Below, in pieces: positions 37,801 to 50,959 of a stretch of DNA of 64,000 nucleotides; the stretch's first letter is position 1, and the number at the start of each line of letters is the position of its first letter. Made by a program: the position numbers and the translations under genes. Source of the stretch: Sthenelais limicola (taxonomy: Eukaryota; Annelida; Polychaeta; Phyllodocida; Sigalionidae); assembly GCA_942159475.1 (NCBI GenBank), contig OW804096.1, positions 128,578,941 through 128,642,940 of the forward strand. Reading direction: 5' to 3'. Below the pieces are notes generated by a model, which saw nothing but the letters and a program-made list of their open reading frames with translations, made no database searches and was not told where the DNA came from.

Positions 37801-40800
37801 AACGATGACATGATGGCAAGCGAGTGAGGAATGCTTAACGCCTGGGAAATAATTACATGTTTGCAAAGGGCCCCAGGTGTATGAGTCCTATGAATGTGTG
37901 TACATGTATGTTTGCACGGGGAATCGGGGATTGTGTTGCCTACGTTCATGTTGCTGAACACATTTGCCTGAAATGCACACTGTAAATATGACGGGCTTGG
38001 TGTTTTGATAAACCGAAAAGCAAAGGTCGCTGGAGTGTAGATTTACCGCCTCCAAATAAATCAAATCTAGGGAGCCAAAGGCGATGGAATGCTGGGCCAT
38101 AACACCTTGTCACAGTCAATTCGGCTTAACTCCCTCGATTTAAAATGGGGCCCTCGCGTATCTGGTTGAAAACAGTCTGCAAATGGAAAACCCTGGTAAT
38201 GACAAAGGAATCCAGGCAGGTAAAGAGTCGAGATGAAGTGGATGACGGATGTATACGATATACCAGACATGCGATACACCGATCAATTATGCCGCCTTGA
38301 GACGATCCCTGCGGTCATCGACTTCATTGTGTACGCCATTGATCAGTCCGGGCCCATTCTGATCCCTCCGGACACCCCTTTAAGTATTAATGCTTCCCCT
38401 GCCCCATGGTCTGTAGAGTTGATGTTGATACTCCATTCGTTTGGCACGGAGGCGCCCTAACCCTTTGTTGGTCGATTGCCCGGACCATTGTTAACCACAA
38501 AGACATTTCCTGTCGGCCGAGGTTTTGCAGGTGATGAAAAAGACATTTAAACTCGGGCTATGCGCGGTGTTTTAGGCCGGGACTGTGCAATCTCTTGCCT
38601 TTGTAAATGGACTAATGACAGTTAATGTAGAACGGCAAGTCGGGAACAGGTGTGTTGTCATAAATGTATTAGGAAGTCTGAGCGAGCTGAGGACAACGCC
38701 CCTTGCCTTGCAGATTGAGCTAACTATGGAACAAAAGGAAGCCACCAACAATAGCCACCCCCTAATATCAACCCCGGAAAATCAAGGGTCGCTGATAATT
38801 AATATCAATGTAATGGTTTCTTACATTCATCCCCCCTAATCTGCTTAACAGGGCCTTCTGTTTGACCGGCAAATTAAACCGCCATACAAATGGGTGAATA
38901 TTTATATTATCAGAATTTATAAACAACAACGTAATAAAGCTGAGAATCAATGAGTTGGAGGGGTGGTGTTCTACAAGACCTGGCGAGAAAGTGAATTAGG
39001 ATTGGTGATTGAAACGTTCGGCTTGAATTGCGTTTGGTTTTGTAATTGATTCCATTGAGGACATCGCCGCTAATGAGTTAGATTAAAAACACTGCAATGG
39101 TGAAGATGATTAACGTGCATGGATTATTTTGGGATGTGAGGAACAATTGCTGCCATTAATGCCCTCATTCATTGAAATCAGCTCCAACTCGGAAAAGAAG
39201 CTTTTACAATTTCAAGAATAAATGATTTTTAATACGTTGTCAGCAACGTTGGCGAAGAGGCTCCCCAATATGTTTTGCATTGAATATTTATCAAAACGGT
39301 GTGCGTTAAATTACAGGGAGAAAGGCATTTAATACAATCAGGCTTTGGATGCTCTAGTAGTAATCTTGTGTCGGTGTTGTCATGTGACATATCAATCAAT
39401 TACTACCCATTTGATGAGCTTTCCTCATCGTTACGTCATTACAGGTATTCATTAGACGCAATTATATCGAGATCTATAGCTATGTAACCAGGTTATACCA
39501 ATAATCACGGCTCTGGCTTCTCACCAACTCTACCTGATATATATTTTATCACATTGGGTGTCCTTTTCCATTTAGACTCATAGGTTTTTCATGTAGGAGG
39601 GGGTGTTGTGAATTCTACACTCCCTATTGGTGTGTAGGATGAGGCTTTACCTCTCTCATCGACTGCGAAATTGCATGCATTAGCGACGCTTGCCGTGAGG
39701 ACTGCAAAGATTTGATATAATAAATCCTCGCTGAGGACCTGTTTCAGGCCCGCTAAAAGGCGATATTCATGATTGATACTGTGGTGCGCGGGCATCGATC
39801 AGCACTGCAGGCAGTGGCAGACAAAGGCTTTGTTGAAGAGCGACAGCCTCTCCAGCGAGGGCTGCTGCCTATGCGCCTGTTCTGGCTGGATGAAGGCCGT
39901 CCTCCAAAGTGATGCATTGCCGGCCTGTTCCGTCAGATAACCTGCACGATCACAAGCACTGTCGCTGGGGCTAGTAGCGACGGGCTCTGAATATTAGACA
40001 ACGTGGGTCTCCATCACTTTCTTCTTCTTCTCCTCCTCTCCAGGCTTTCAGGTCTCGCTGGTTTTGTGCTTCGTTTCTGACAGTCCACAGGGGCTTACAG
40101 CAAACCATCTCAACACGTAGACCAGCTGCGCCTTTACAACCTTCCCCGCTGCCAACGATTACCATATCGATTTGGCTGGCCACACTTTCCACCCATGCTA
40201 ACTACTTGCCCCTTGTTCTCATATAAATCCATTTCAAGCAATCTTTTGTGTATACGCGCAACCAACAATAAAAAGCTTTCCATGATAATGTGAACAACCA
40301 TCCATGCCAATGATTTCTCATGAATACATATACCACACTCAAACAGATCTCCGCGTCTCACTGCACCCCTCGATCAGCTTTTTAAACGTCTGCCACGGGG
40401 AGATATATTATTGATCAAAAAGACCAATGTTCATATTCATGGGCAAGCAAAATACAAAATTGGCACCTGTGGCTCAGTTTTGGCCCAAGCGCCACGAGTG
40501 CGAGTTGGATAAACTATGTGTACATTCCCTTCCAAGGCTCCTTTCACGATACTGCTATGCTCCATTAAGTATTAATACTTTTATGCTCGTGTAGTCGGAA
40601 CCACTGTACCCCACAATTAACAATGGTCTTAAAACACTGTAATCATGAACAGTCATCATACAGGCACGCCACAAAAAGCATTAGATCCAACCATTGAGGA
40701 ATTAACTTTAACGATGCCAAATGCCACATTACCTAATGGCTATTTTTACCAGAGCCAGTATTGCAACATTTACCTGTAAATATCACGGCAAAATCAAATG

Positions 40801-43800
40801 AAGTGTACACTACGTGCACTTGTACGTGTTCCCTACTGAGATGGAATTGTTTAAAGATGTCAAGATTATACCTCGGGCACGCATAGTTCTTTTCAAATTG
40901 GTCAGGTCTAGTTTCAAAAATAACAATCGTCACGAATGATACGGAGGTGATATTTTTCATTTGATGTAAAATAGAGCCAATGGTGCTGACAGTTCGCCTA
41001 TATTAATTATACCGAAACTATGCATCTGTTCTCAACCGTAATAGTCATCTGTGTTTCTATGTACGTGATTTGCCTGTTTGGAAATCAATATCAATTATGT
41101 ACACGCCAGGACAAAGCTCATGGAATGTATTACTACGAATGCTATATTCTGTTTATTCCAATAGCAATAAATGTCTCATATATTACCTTTCATATATCAT
41201 TGTGATATTAATATTCTCAGGCACTTTGTCACGAGTAGAACATATGAGTCATAAAAAAGACCGCGTTTGAGAGCTTCTGTAGAGAAGGAAAACAATATTG
41301 AATAGACTTTCATCTCATATGTAACTTGGTTTAACACAAGATGACAACACCTTTTCAATCTCGGTATTCTAAATAGTTCATCTCCTAGAGGAACGCCTGA
41401 CATCTATTATCGTTGATAATGCACTAGCAGACTAGAATTAAAGATGTGAATGCAGGTACCATTTGTAGTTAAGCACCTGCAATTACTGTGACTCGAGCAT
41501 ATCGCTTCATAGACTTTGGATAGTGAGGTCAGAGCTCGTCCATTCTGAAACCGACAAATTACATTCATGCACGAGATATGCGTCCATTGTGCGTGTTGGC
41601 TTCTACTTAATTAGCTGAATAGCTGCCATAGGTAGAGAGCCAATGACTGGCCCTGGGCGCATTTCTGGAATCGGTGTATAGCTATATATATTCCTTAGCT
41701 AACTTTAGGTATATGTACACTTCCACAAATATATTTATTACTGACCATTTGGGTATAGGATATTGTGTTTTTGAATTGTCAAAAACTGCATATCCGTATA
41801 CCAAGCATCTGTCATGAAATAGACTGCATATTTGAGATGTTTGGCTATAGCTAATGTAGTACGTAGAGGTCGGGGCACTGTCCCGCTGTTGATCACTGGA
41901 GTGTCTATAGACAAAGAAAACACATATATGATAATAAAACGACTATGCGAATTTACATGTGAAGGTACACCGGTGCAATTGTAGTGGAACATCTGTGTGA
42001 TATGTTTTCCCAGCACGCATCGTTCGACAACAGATTCAGTGTACACGTGAACAATGAAAACATTCCTAAAGAATTTGTGGAATTTAACCAGTGAAATTAC
42101 ACGAAGCCTTATTACTATTGACATTACTTGACTTTAAAGAAGGTTCGTGCATGCTTGCTGGCAAAGTAATGCATGTCTACAATGATTTACAGTTGATTGG
42201 TAATGGACGCTTACCATGTGTGGTTACTTGTTATATTTTTCTTCGATCATGTCGACTCGCTAACGTTATCTTAACCACAAGGCCTGCAATGGTAGAGGTC
42301 ATGCTTTTATGATGGAATAGATCAATGCAAAGGCCAGATGTCCATCTATCATTTCTATACTGCCTCTGTGGATGTGCCGTGTGGCCAGGCCACTGCTCTC
42401 CTTCCCCTCTTTCAACCTGACCAATCGATAACTAAGATCACCCGGTGTGCCTGGTATCGTTTGCAACGGGGGTCTGCTTCTAGCCAATATTACCCAGGTC
42501 TTTTCTAAAGGGAGGACAAGAATAATTGGGCTTTCTTTCTGACATGTGTCAATATTATTATGGAGCAACTGAGCAACCGCTCGGCCTCATTGAGACTGGG
42601 TACTCGAGTGCTAAGAGCCCCTTTGGGTTCGAGCAGATACACACACCTATCAGTGCCTTTCCATTTGCAACCGGGTGCACCCCGAGCTATCTAAACTGGG
42701 TCTGGTCACGCGGCTTAGAAATGAGCTTTACTAGATCACTGCATTTAGGGATTAAATTATAGATATTTTAGACAAGCGGGTCGACCGATAAACCAGTCAA
42801 TAGCTTCAGGCAATTGCAGTAAACCCTTTATTTTCCATATCAGATTTCCACCCCCTTGTCAAGTCTATGTATTGGTACCGGTATATATATCCAATATGAT
42901 ATCTATCTCTGGATTTGTTATGGATGTTTTCAATTGTAAGAAAAAGTGAAGCTGCAATGTTATTACCATCAAATATCTAAAAGCTTGAAACATTATATAT
43001 GAGACGTCAGTGGTCTACCCCTGACACAGCGCTAGCGATTTTTGCTCCCAAGACGACAGCTCTCGCCTTGTTTATTTCTGTCCGAAGAGTGCCTTCTCAA
43101 GAGAATCCTTTGAAAGAGGAACGACAAACGCTGTCATCTCAGTCTGCATCCGCTGATCTCCCCCTGGCTTTCCAATCTTCTCCCATCTCAGAGTAGATGG
43201 AGCTACTATTGCGGACGCCGGAGAGTGGGGCGTCCTGACGATGCACATGCCATCCATCTTGATGCAGCCCTCCCTCCCCCGAGACGGATCCTTCACGAAA
43301 GACCGAAAATTGGGACCGCGTACAATCTTCCCTTGTATCAGGTTTTCTCCACATACCACTGAGTTATTTTCCTCCCATCGACCAATACCACTGTCTCCCA
43401 GCATAAAAGACACATCTCCTCTTTTTATTGGTCCTTATCTATATTGCTTAGGGGACTGAGAGTGAATCTAAACCGGCCTTGCTTTTATAAAGAAAGAAAG
43501 AGGAGGCGTTTTAACAGCACAAGTATTGAGTGTTATACAAACCTTCCGTTATTATAGTCAGTCAGGCCATTCCTTCAGCACTGGCTATCATTGTGTTTAT
43601 TGTTTTGTTAATGAGAAAAACTAGCTTTAGCATGCACACGTGAACTCACTTTGCCTGAAAGGTTTATACTTCAATTGATTTATCTTTACTTGCCAACGCA
43701 AACCTAAGACTGGTTGAAAACGACCAGAACGGGGAGGAGCAGGAATTATTCATGGCAGGGGACACTGTGTTTGCCTGGCAGCCAGTTTGATTAGCCAGAG

Positions 43801-44880
43801 CGATCCTTACTCATTTTGAGCGAAGAGACATGTTGCAGAAAGTAATCATGGCGAGGTATGTCCCTCCCACATGACAGATGGCTAAACGCAATAAGCTGAC
43901 GTTAATGATGGCTTTGACATTTGTTGTTCTTTAGGCATGGAAAGTGTAATACAAGATCGGAATCGCTGGCCCTACTTAGGATATCTTAGTTAATCAAAGC
44001 CACTGTGCGTTTTGACTTTTGTTTACTAGCAAGCAATCCTGTGTGTATTATAAGCTGTATAAGCACAATGATTCAACTAATGAAACAGCCATGGCTTGAG
44101 CCAATTGAAATCACGAAATGAACTTTGCCCTGTCTGGTCAAGAAAATAAAATCTCGTACACATATTAGCAGGTGTATCTGGAGAGGCAATCACACCCTTG
44201 ACACGGCTGACAAGGTATTGTGAGGATGCCAGCCGAGGTCAAAGTGGGGGCTGGGGACATGGGTCACATTCAATAAATGCATTATGCCAGTCGTGACCAG
44301 AAAATAGATACACGTTTAATGTTTTACCCGGTGGAATTATCGAATAATAAGGATAGCGCTGCGAAAGTTGACGACTGACACATTTGCCAGTAACCTGTCT
44401 TCGCTTCCGGGCGTGTTTTCAGTAATTGCCTGGCGCCAATTGGACTCCATCCCATCACGTAGGGTGTAGGTCAATGAGGCGTGGCTTTACTGGGAATTGA
44501 TCATTTCCATTTTGATCATAATGCAAGCCTTGCCAAGATTGTGCTTACATAAAGGGGTGCGGGGGAAATGGCATGTCTTTTGGGTGGTTAATTATATGGC
44601 TTAATGTGCAAGGAGAACGAGGCCCTTGTTCTTTCGCTCACACTGCACGGTATTTTATTGGTTATGTCGACTCAATTTTCCGCCTTCCATCTTTGTTTTA
44701 CGCAATTATTAGACCCATAAACATGGTGTGGTTAGAAAGCTGAGCGAGAAAATGGAGTGTACTTGATACCCTTTTTCGGAAGAAAACGAGGAAATAGCTA
44801 TTTCCCTTTAGGGTTGGCATGAGTTTGATAAAATCCAATTGATATAAAGAACAAAAACAAAAGGCGTTGAATACATGTAT
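31860..44880. other. gene-free stretch, no defensible exon
   Basis: The longest frames are 114-128 codons with no recognisable domain. It holds octamers at 37331 and 38737, the second copy of a 17-mer (39101-39117) and many TAATTA-type homeodomain cores. Homopolymer and simple-repeat content is low. I see no RNA gene, transposon or splice-bounded segment worth naming; this could be intergenic or intronic regulatory DNA. Confidence 0.55.
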
Positions 44881-44911
44881 CCCCCCCCCCCCCTCACTCA
44901 CACACACACAA
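44881..44911. repeat. C13 homopolymer and CA repeat
   Basis: Thirteen C (44881-44893), then TCACTCA and a short CA repeat. Same arrangement and strand as the tract at 10803. Confidence 0.95.
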
Positions 44912-47900
44912 AGACCGTACGTACCATTTTAACCACTGGATCCATTCGAAGGTTGCGTTTTAATGGATTGGAAAAAAAACTAATTGCCAGCAAGATCTCC
45001 ATTAAACAACACTAGAATTCGCGGGGGGAAGAATCATATTTATAAACATAACAGCAAACCAAATAGGTCTTTGCATAAGAAACATAGAAAAACATTACAA
45101 ACGTCAATTGCAATCTGAGAAAACGTCAATTTCACGTTTTTAAATATGCGATCAGGCAATTTCAGCAATAATTCACCAAGAGAATTGCATCCCTCGAGAG
45201 CAAGTCCATAGCTCAACAAAACGACCCTTCCCACTCACTGGATGCTATACTCTGTCTCCCATAGCGAGGGAGGAAGATAGTATGGCCGAGTACTGGAACA
45301 TCAAAGGATACCGCAGTCTTGGCCACGGAGACCGAGTATACTCAAAGAGCAAACCCTTTTTATGACGAAAGCTAATCGCCGATCGCAGGACATAGAATAC
45401 ACACCGAGTGGCTTCTGTTCGTGTGAAAGTGATATATACCATGTACACATCAATAGCAGGGATAAAAACACACTGAATTCTGAAAACAGTATCACCCCTC
45501 TGATCTCCATATCACCCCGAAGGGTGGTTCACCGAGAGAAGAAAGTTATGTATCGCCTTTATATAGCGGGAAGGCAATCAACATGCAAGTTGAGTCATTG
45601 GTCTTGTATCCAGAGCCCTCCTGATCTCAGGAGCCGCCAGCAATGGAGGAGAGTTGCCTTGCCTCATTGCCATTTCAATTCCGGCCTGCATTCCCCAGGG
45701 CCACCCTTGACATTTAAGGGACTGAGAGACTGCATCCGTCGATGTTGGACTGTAAATAGATTCAGTCTTGCGGTCGATGGATTCCTGTACCGGGGCTAAG
45801 GCTTCTGGTAATGCAAAGGACAGTCTGGACAGGTCAATGAATGGATTCCACGAGGCGACCCACAGTTGCTTGATATTTCTCTGGGCGGTCAGTCGGAAGA
45901 GTCACTTTCACTCAGTGTCACGTGTGCCATAAAAGCAAGCAGCGAGGACCCCTTGCAGCGAGTTGATTGGATGATCCCTGATGGTCAAGAACGGATACTG
46001 TCTCCATCTACTTAAGCCCGAGTTAAAGGACGATCAAGAATTTTTAAGCCACTCTTTATTTCCAGTCCCTACAGTAGACACATCAATCATCGACAAGAAT
46101 ATGTATGATATTTCGTTTTTGTTGTCAGCAGTGCGAGTAATGTATTCCCCTTTGCAGATGATTATCAGACAGTGTGAGATATGCATAATGAGACATGTTA
46201 TGTTGAACCTGAGTAGTCTATCCGATATGCCAACGGAGTACGCCTTATCACCACTGTAGATCATTGGATCACCGGTCTAGATAATTAAGGCAGCTTTCCC
46301 CCAGGGGGTGGCTTTTGTGTCACGAATCACTATCCGCGTCCCAGCCAAGAGTTCTCAGGTAACGCAGTCATAGCATGGACATCAAGGATGCTGTATAATC
46401 TCTGAATATCAATGTTTCAGCCCCCATCATAACTTATCATTAGGCCACGGGGCTAAAAAGAAAAAAAATAAACCTATTACTTATTTCCTCCCACGATTAT
46501 ATTGTTGGAGCAATGAACCCGGATAAATATAAGGCATCTTATAGTTGATGTAACCCATCAGCAAATGAATGAACAAAATATACAATATAAGGCTTATATA
46601 TATCAGAGATTCGGTGCAGTTGGAGGAAATTCTCAAGACAAAGATCACCCTAACCACTTTAGCTTATTCATATATGTGAGTACATTAATAGAAAAGGTGA
46701 ATGATTGACTTATTATGTGATCACTGATATAGCAAAGTATTTCCCCATGTCGATCTGATAAACGTGTTTAGAATAGCCTCATGCCTCATCGTATTTCTTC
46801 CATCACCAAGATTGTTATCATTCCATGTAAATGAAATATGTCTCCGACATACTCTCTTCCCTAATACATGTATAAGTAAATCATCCGTCTTACTCTAAGT
46901 CGTGGGAAGGAAAAAGTACCATTTACTCTGGACGCACTCCCTTCATGCCAGTGATCTTATTAATGATGTCTGGACAAATGAGCCCTTACTCAAAAGATAG
47001 AACAGATTTCTCCTGGCATTAAACCTCGCTTAAAGAGCTCATTACTATTTTCTATCCCCTTCTCCATTTACATGTAGCTATTCATCATTTAAATAATTGG
47101 ATCCAATTTAATCGGAGGTTTAATACATCCTCTGTCGGATGATGTAACGTTACAGACGTTCGTGGCGGTCGTCTATTGTAACAACATGAGAATTTATTGG
47201 CCCAGCCCCGAGCTTGTATTCCACTGGGTATGAAGATTGTTAGACTAATACCCGTAGGAAGAATTGCTACAGAAAACAGTCCCACGAGGGAGATATGACT
47301 CATGATGCCCTCAGAATAGCGTTCTCAGACCTCAGGGTCACACCTCCCAGTATTATTTGTGAGAGCTTGTGTTCTGAGAAAGAATTTATGAACGTGTTAT
47401 CAGCAATCGGAGTGCTCTTTTGTTAACGTGTGCCCTTTGCCTAATGAGGACAAACTATCCCCACATGTCTTCTACATAAACCAACCACCTTTCAAAAGAT
47501 ATATGTTTAGATATTAAAAAGTGACATTGAATATGCATGTATGTACATGCTATATAACATTTATATTGCCGCAGGGAGCACAGATGGTTAAATAGAATCG
47601 TTCTAACTCAAAACATAATCAGTACCATTTCACAGACTTGAGAACTTAATAAAAGAGATTGACTAGTTGGCCATTTCAACCCCGAGTTGTTATGTTGATA
47701 GGATTGAGGTTGTTTTTTATACAAGACTCGAATATAAACGCTTCTTCCCCCACAAAAATCCCGTGACGTTATGTAGTTCTCAACAGCTGAGGCTCATAAA
47801 AACCCGACCATTTCTCGCGTGCCCTATGGAGTTTTCCAGATCTTTAGACATTCCTGAATGCGGTATAGGCATGGTTCTAACCTTGCCATAAAAAAAGCGA

Positions 47901-49750
47901 TTTGTTAGTTGAAAATGTTCTCTGGGGGAAAGAGGTCAAACCAAATGTGTTTTGAGATGGTTCGGCTTCAAGCTACGGGCAAAGAATGAATACAACATTC
48001 GTTGGTTGGCCCCAAAGTAATAGTCTCTCTAACCCTAAAGTTTCTCTTGCGTTTGCACCATTGGAGTGCTATCAATCTTTATATATATGCTAGCTATTCA
48101 TGCAGACAGTACTTCTTACACAAGTTACGTGAGAGTGCTTTTAACTAACATTACTATTATATCTCCTATTAGTTTCATCTTGTTTGCTACCATACCGGCA
48201 GCCGATTCCCAGATTATGAATTGGCTATATGATGTGTTATGTTAGACAATGGTGTTCATAACAGACTTCGTATAATCTCCAATGCACACTTCTCTCTATA
48301 TGTCCTGCCATACAATTAATGTAGGGTAATAGACTAATCTCTATTATATAAGCTGTAAATCGATTCTATGTTATCGGAAGTGTCCTTTAAATAAACGAAT
48401 CACATAGACTCTGTTAGCAATTGAGCGAAGTGTTCGTACGTGGTTATAACAATGAACCAAGGCTTGGATACGGGCCTTCATAAACAAGGGAGTTCTTGAA
48501 CTAGTTCAGCGCATAAAAATTACTGTACAAACAATATGCACTGCTGATAGGGCAAAGGGAAGAGACCGTATATAATATTTTATCGCTATTCCAACACCAT
48601 CTATGTTTTACCATGGCCCACATCACCAACACCAACAATAGACACTCGAAGGACAAAGCTTTCAACACTTATCATCTCCAGCGTTCAACTAAAGGCTGTC
48701 ATTGACTGAATGAAATCAATTATGTCTGTAACAAAATGTTGCACGCATCCCTGCGCCCACGCCTCTGGAACTGGTCACAATCTCCATTGTCACAGCGCTG
48801 TGGTGGTGATGATAAAGCGGTGAAGGGTTTCCCATGCTGAAAAAGCTTTATAGAACAGTGGCAGTAGTGAAGCATTCATTGACATGTCCCCAAAGCCCGG
48901 GTGATATATTTGTAGACTTGTATTTACATATCTATATCCCTCTCGATTCTGAATGCATCAATATGCTCTTTCAAATCCCACCGCGGCCCCCTTAGAATAA
49001 GTATGAACCTTTAAGCAATGGGTGAGCCAGACAAATATACACACCACATGCAATTTAATACTCCCTTTGTCCATACGAAAGGGATGGGGAATAGGATACG
49101 GAACAGGAACTGTCCCACTATTCCCAGCACTCCTGTGTCACTCCCCCTGTTACCGGGTTGCTGTTGCTTTGTTAGTAGACCTACACATCTTACTTATCTT
49201 TAGACGTAATCTTGCCATCACGTGCACCTTTCTTAATGCGAGTCAGGCCCCGGTGTGACCTAAATCCACCTCCCACGGGCGTGTCCCAGGGTGGTCTGCA
49301 TCCATGAATGCACAGGTGATCGGTGTGAAGCCAAACTCAGGACAATTGCATTCCATTTAAGCCTACACCTGAGGGTATTAACATTAAGCTGTGTGCAAAA
49401 TCTGCCCACCTCTACTCCCCAGATATAAGCCTATTAAATCTGGTATTTGAGAGCGACAGGACATGGGTAGTAATAGAACACAGTATTATGAACATTCGAC
49501 TGCTATGGCTTAAAGATAATAGCATTGAATCAAACGGATATTGGCTTCTTATTCGATACATGTAGTATGGAATGGCTTTCAACATTTCATAGTTAGGTAT
49601 CCGAGAATGGGGACTGAATAACATCGAATGAGCAACAATGAAGATATGAATATATTATAATGACTATTTAAATGTATGATGGACATTATATACCGGTACA
49701 TTCAACCTTCACCACGTTAGGAAGGAACAATTAATGTATTTTAGATGAAG

Positions 49751-49788
49751 TCATTTCATGTTTTACATGTCATTTCATGTTGTACATG
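49751..49788. repeat. 19-bp tandem duplication
   Basis: TCATTTCATGTTTTACATG (49751-49769) is followed directly by the same 19 bases with one change (49770-49788). Both contain ACATG, and the second forms GTACATG. Confidence 0.9.
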
Positions 49789-50932
49789 AAAGGTACATTA
49801 TAATATTATATAGAGAAAGGTCCTCCATAATTCTCGTTGGTGTATGCCAAAGGGGTGCATGGCTAGTGTTATTGTATATGCTTATGACCTATGAATCATG
49901 TATACATAACAAATAAAACATCGGGGATAGCAAAGTAGACCTCTTCTCTGATGAGCATCTAATCGCGGGTTGAAATATTATATGTGTGGCTGCTTTCTCC
50001 TAATGGGTTTTTACCTCACCTAACTGGTATGTGTGCGGTGCCAGCTGTCGTTGACATTTGTTCCGGTACAACGCTTGTCCACTGACTTTGAGTCTATACA
50101 TTTGCTGCTCTAAGTATATGCGATCAAATAGCTTGGAGTATAAACATAAATCTGAAATTCGCCCACGTGTGGTCTTACGCAGAGAAATTGACCCGTAAGC
50201 CTGCAAACAACTGTCAGATTTGACTGATTACGATGACCTGGATTCTCAATCCTTACCGATGTATAGAGCAATCCATCCGATTGTGTGCTCCAGTGTTATA
50301 GTCTAAAGACCATGTACATTATCCCAAACAAAGGACTAACCCGTGAGCGGAATCCTGACCGTATAGTACATACGAATGTATTTATACAACGGGTATCGGT
50401 AACACAAACAAAGGGGCATTACTTAATCTCGTACTTCATAACAGCGAGGCCTTACTTGTGTCAACATTAGCGATGTAAATCGAACCAGGACGCGAAACAG
50501 AAAAGAGAATATAATTTTCGTTGATCAACAAAACACATCCATAATCAATTATGCTTTTTGAAACCACATAAGTGGGGAGTAATTGATGCATAGATTCACA
50601 TAAACACACCCTTGCCTGATTACACTTACTCAATTACACCCCGACCAACATACGGCGCCTATTTTATGGAAATGGACCGTAGAGAGCATTCGCCAGAAGA
50701 ATTTCGTTAAATGGCCTCTCTGCGTGCTGTCAAGTAAAGAGCTATTTTTTCATCAAACAAGTTGAGAAGTCGCGCTGGGACTTAGAATGGCTTAGAATAT
50801 ACCATATATACACCTGTAGCTAAACCTTCTTCTTCCCTAGACCCTCCTAGACCAGACTTGTTCTTCAGTTTCCCTCAGGGCCATTCCACTGTTTCCCAAG
50901 CTGTGTTTATTTATATGGCCCGAGACTGGGGA

Positions 50933-50959
50933 AAGCCATATGGCTTCAAGATGGCTTCC
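50933..50959. promoter_or_regulatory. palindrome plus direct copy of the ATGGCTT motif
   Basis: AAGCCATATGGCTT (50933-50946) is a perfect 14-base palindrome made of two head-to-head ATGGCTT cores. Four bases later comes ATGGCTTCC (50951-50959), preceded by CAAG so that CAAGATGGC also fits a YY1-type core. Three core copies in 27 bases suggest a composite site. Confidence 0.45.
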
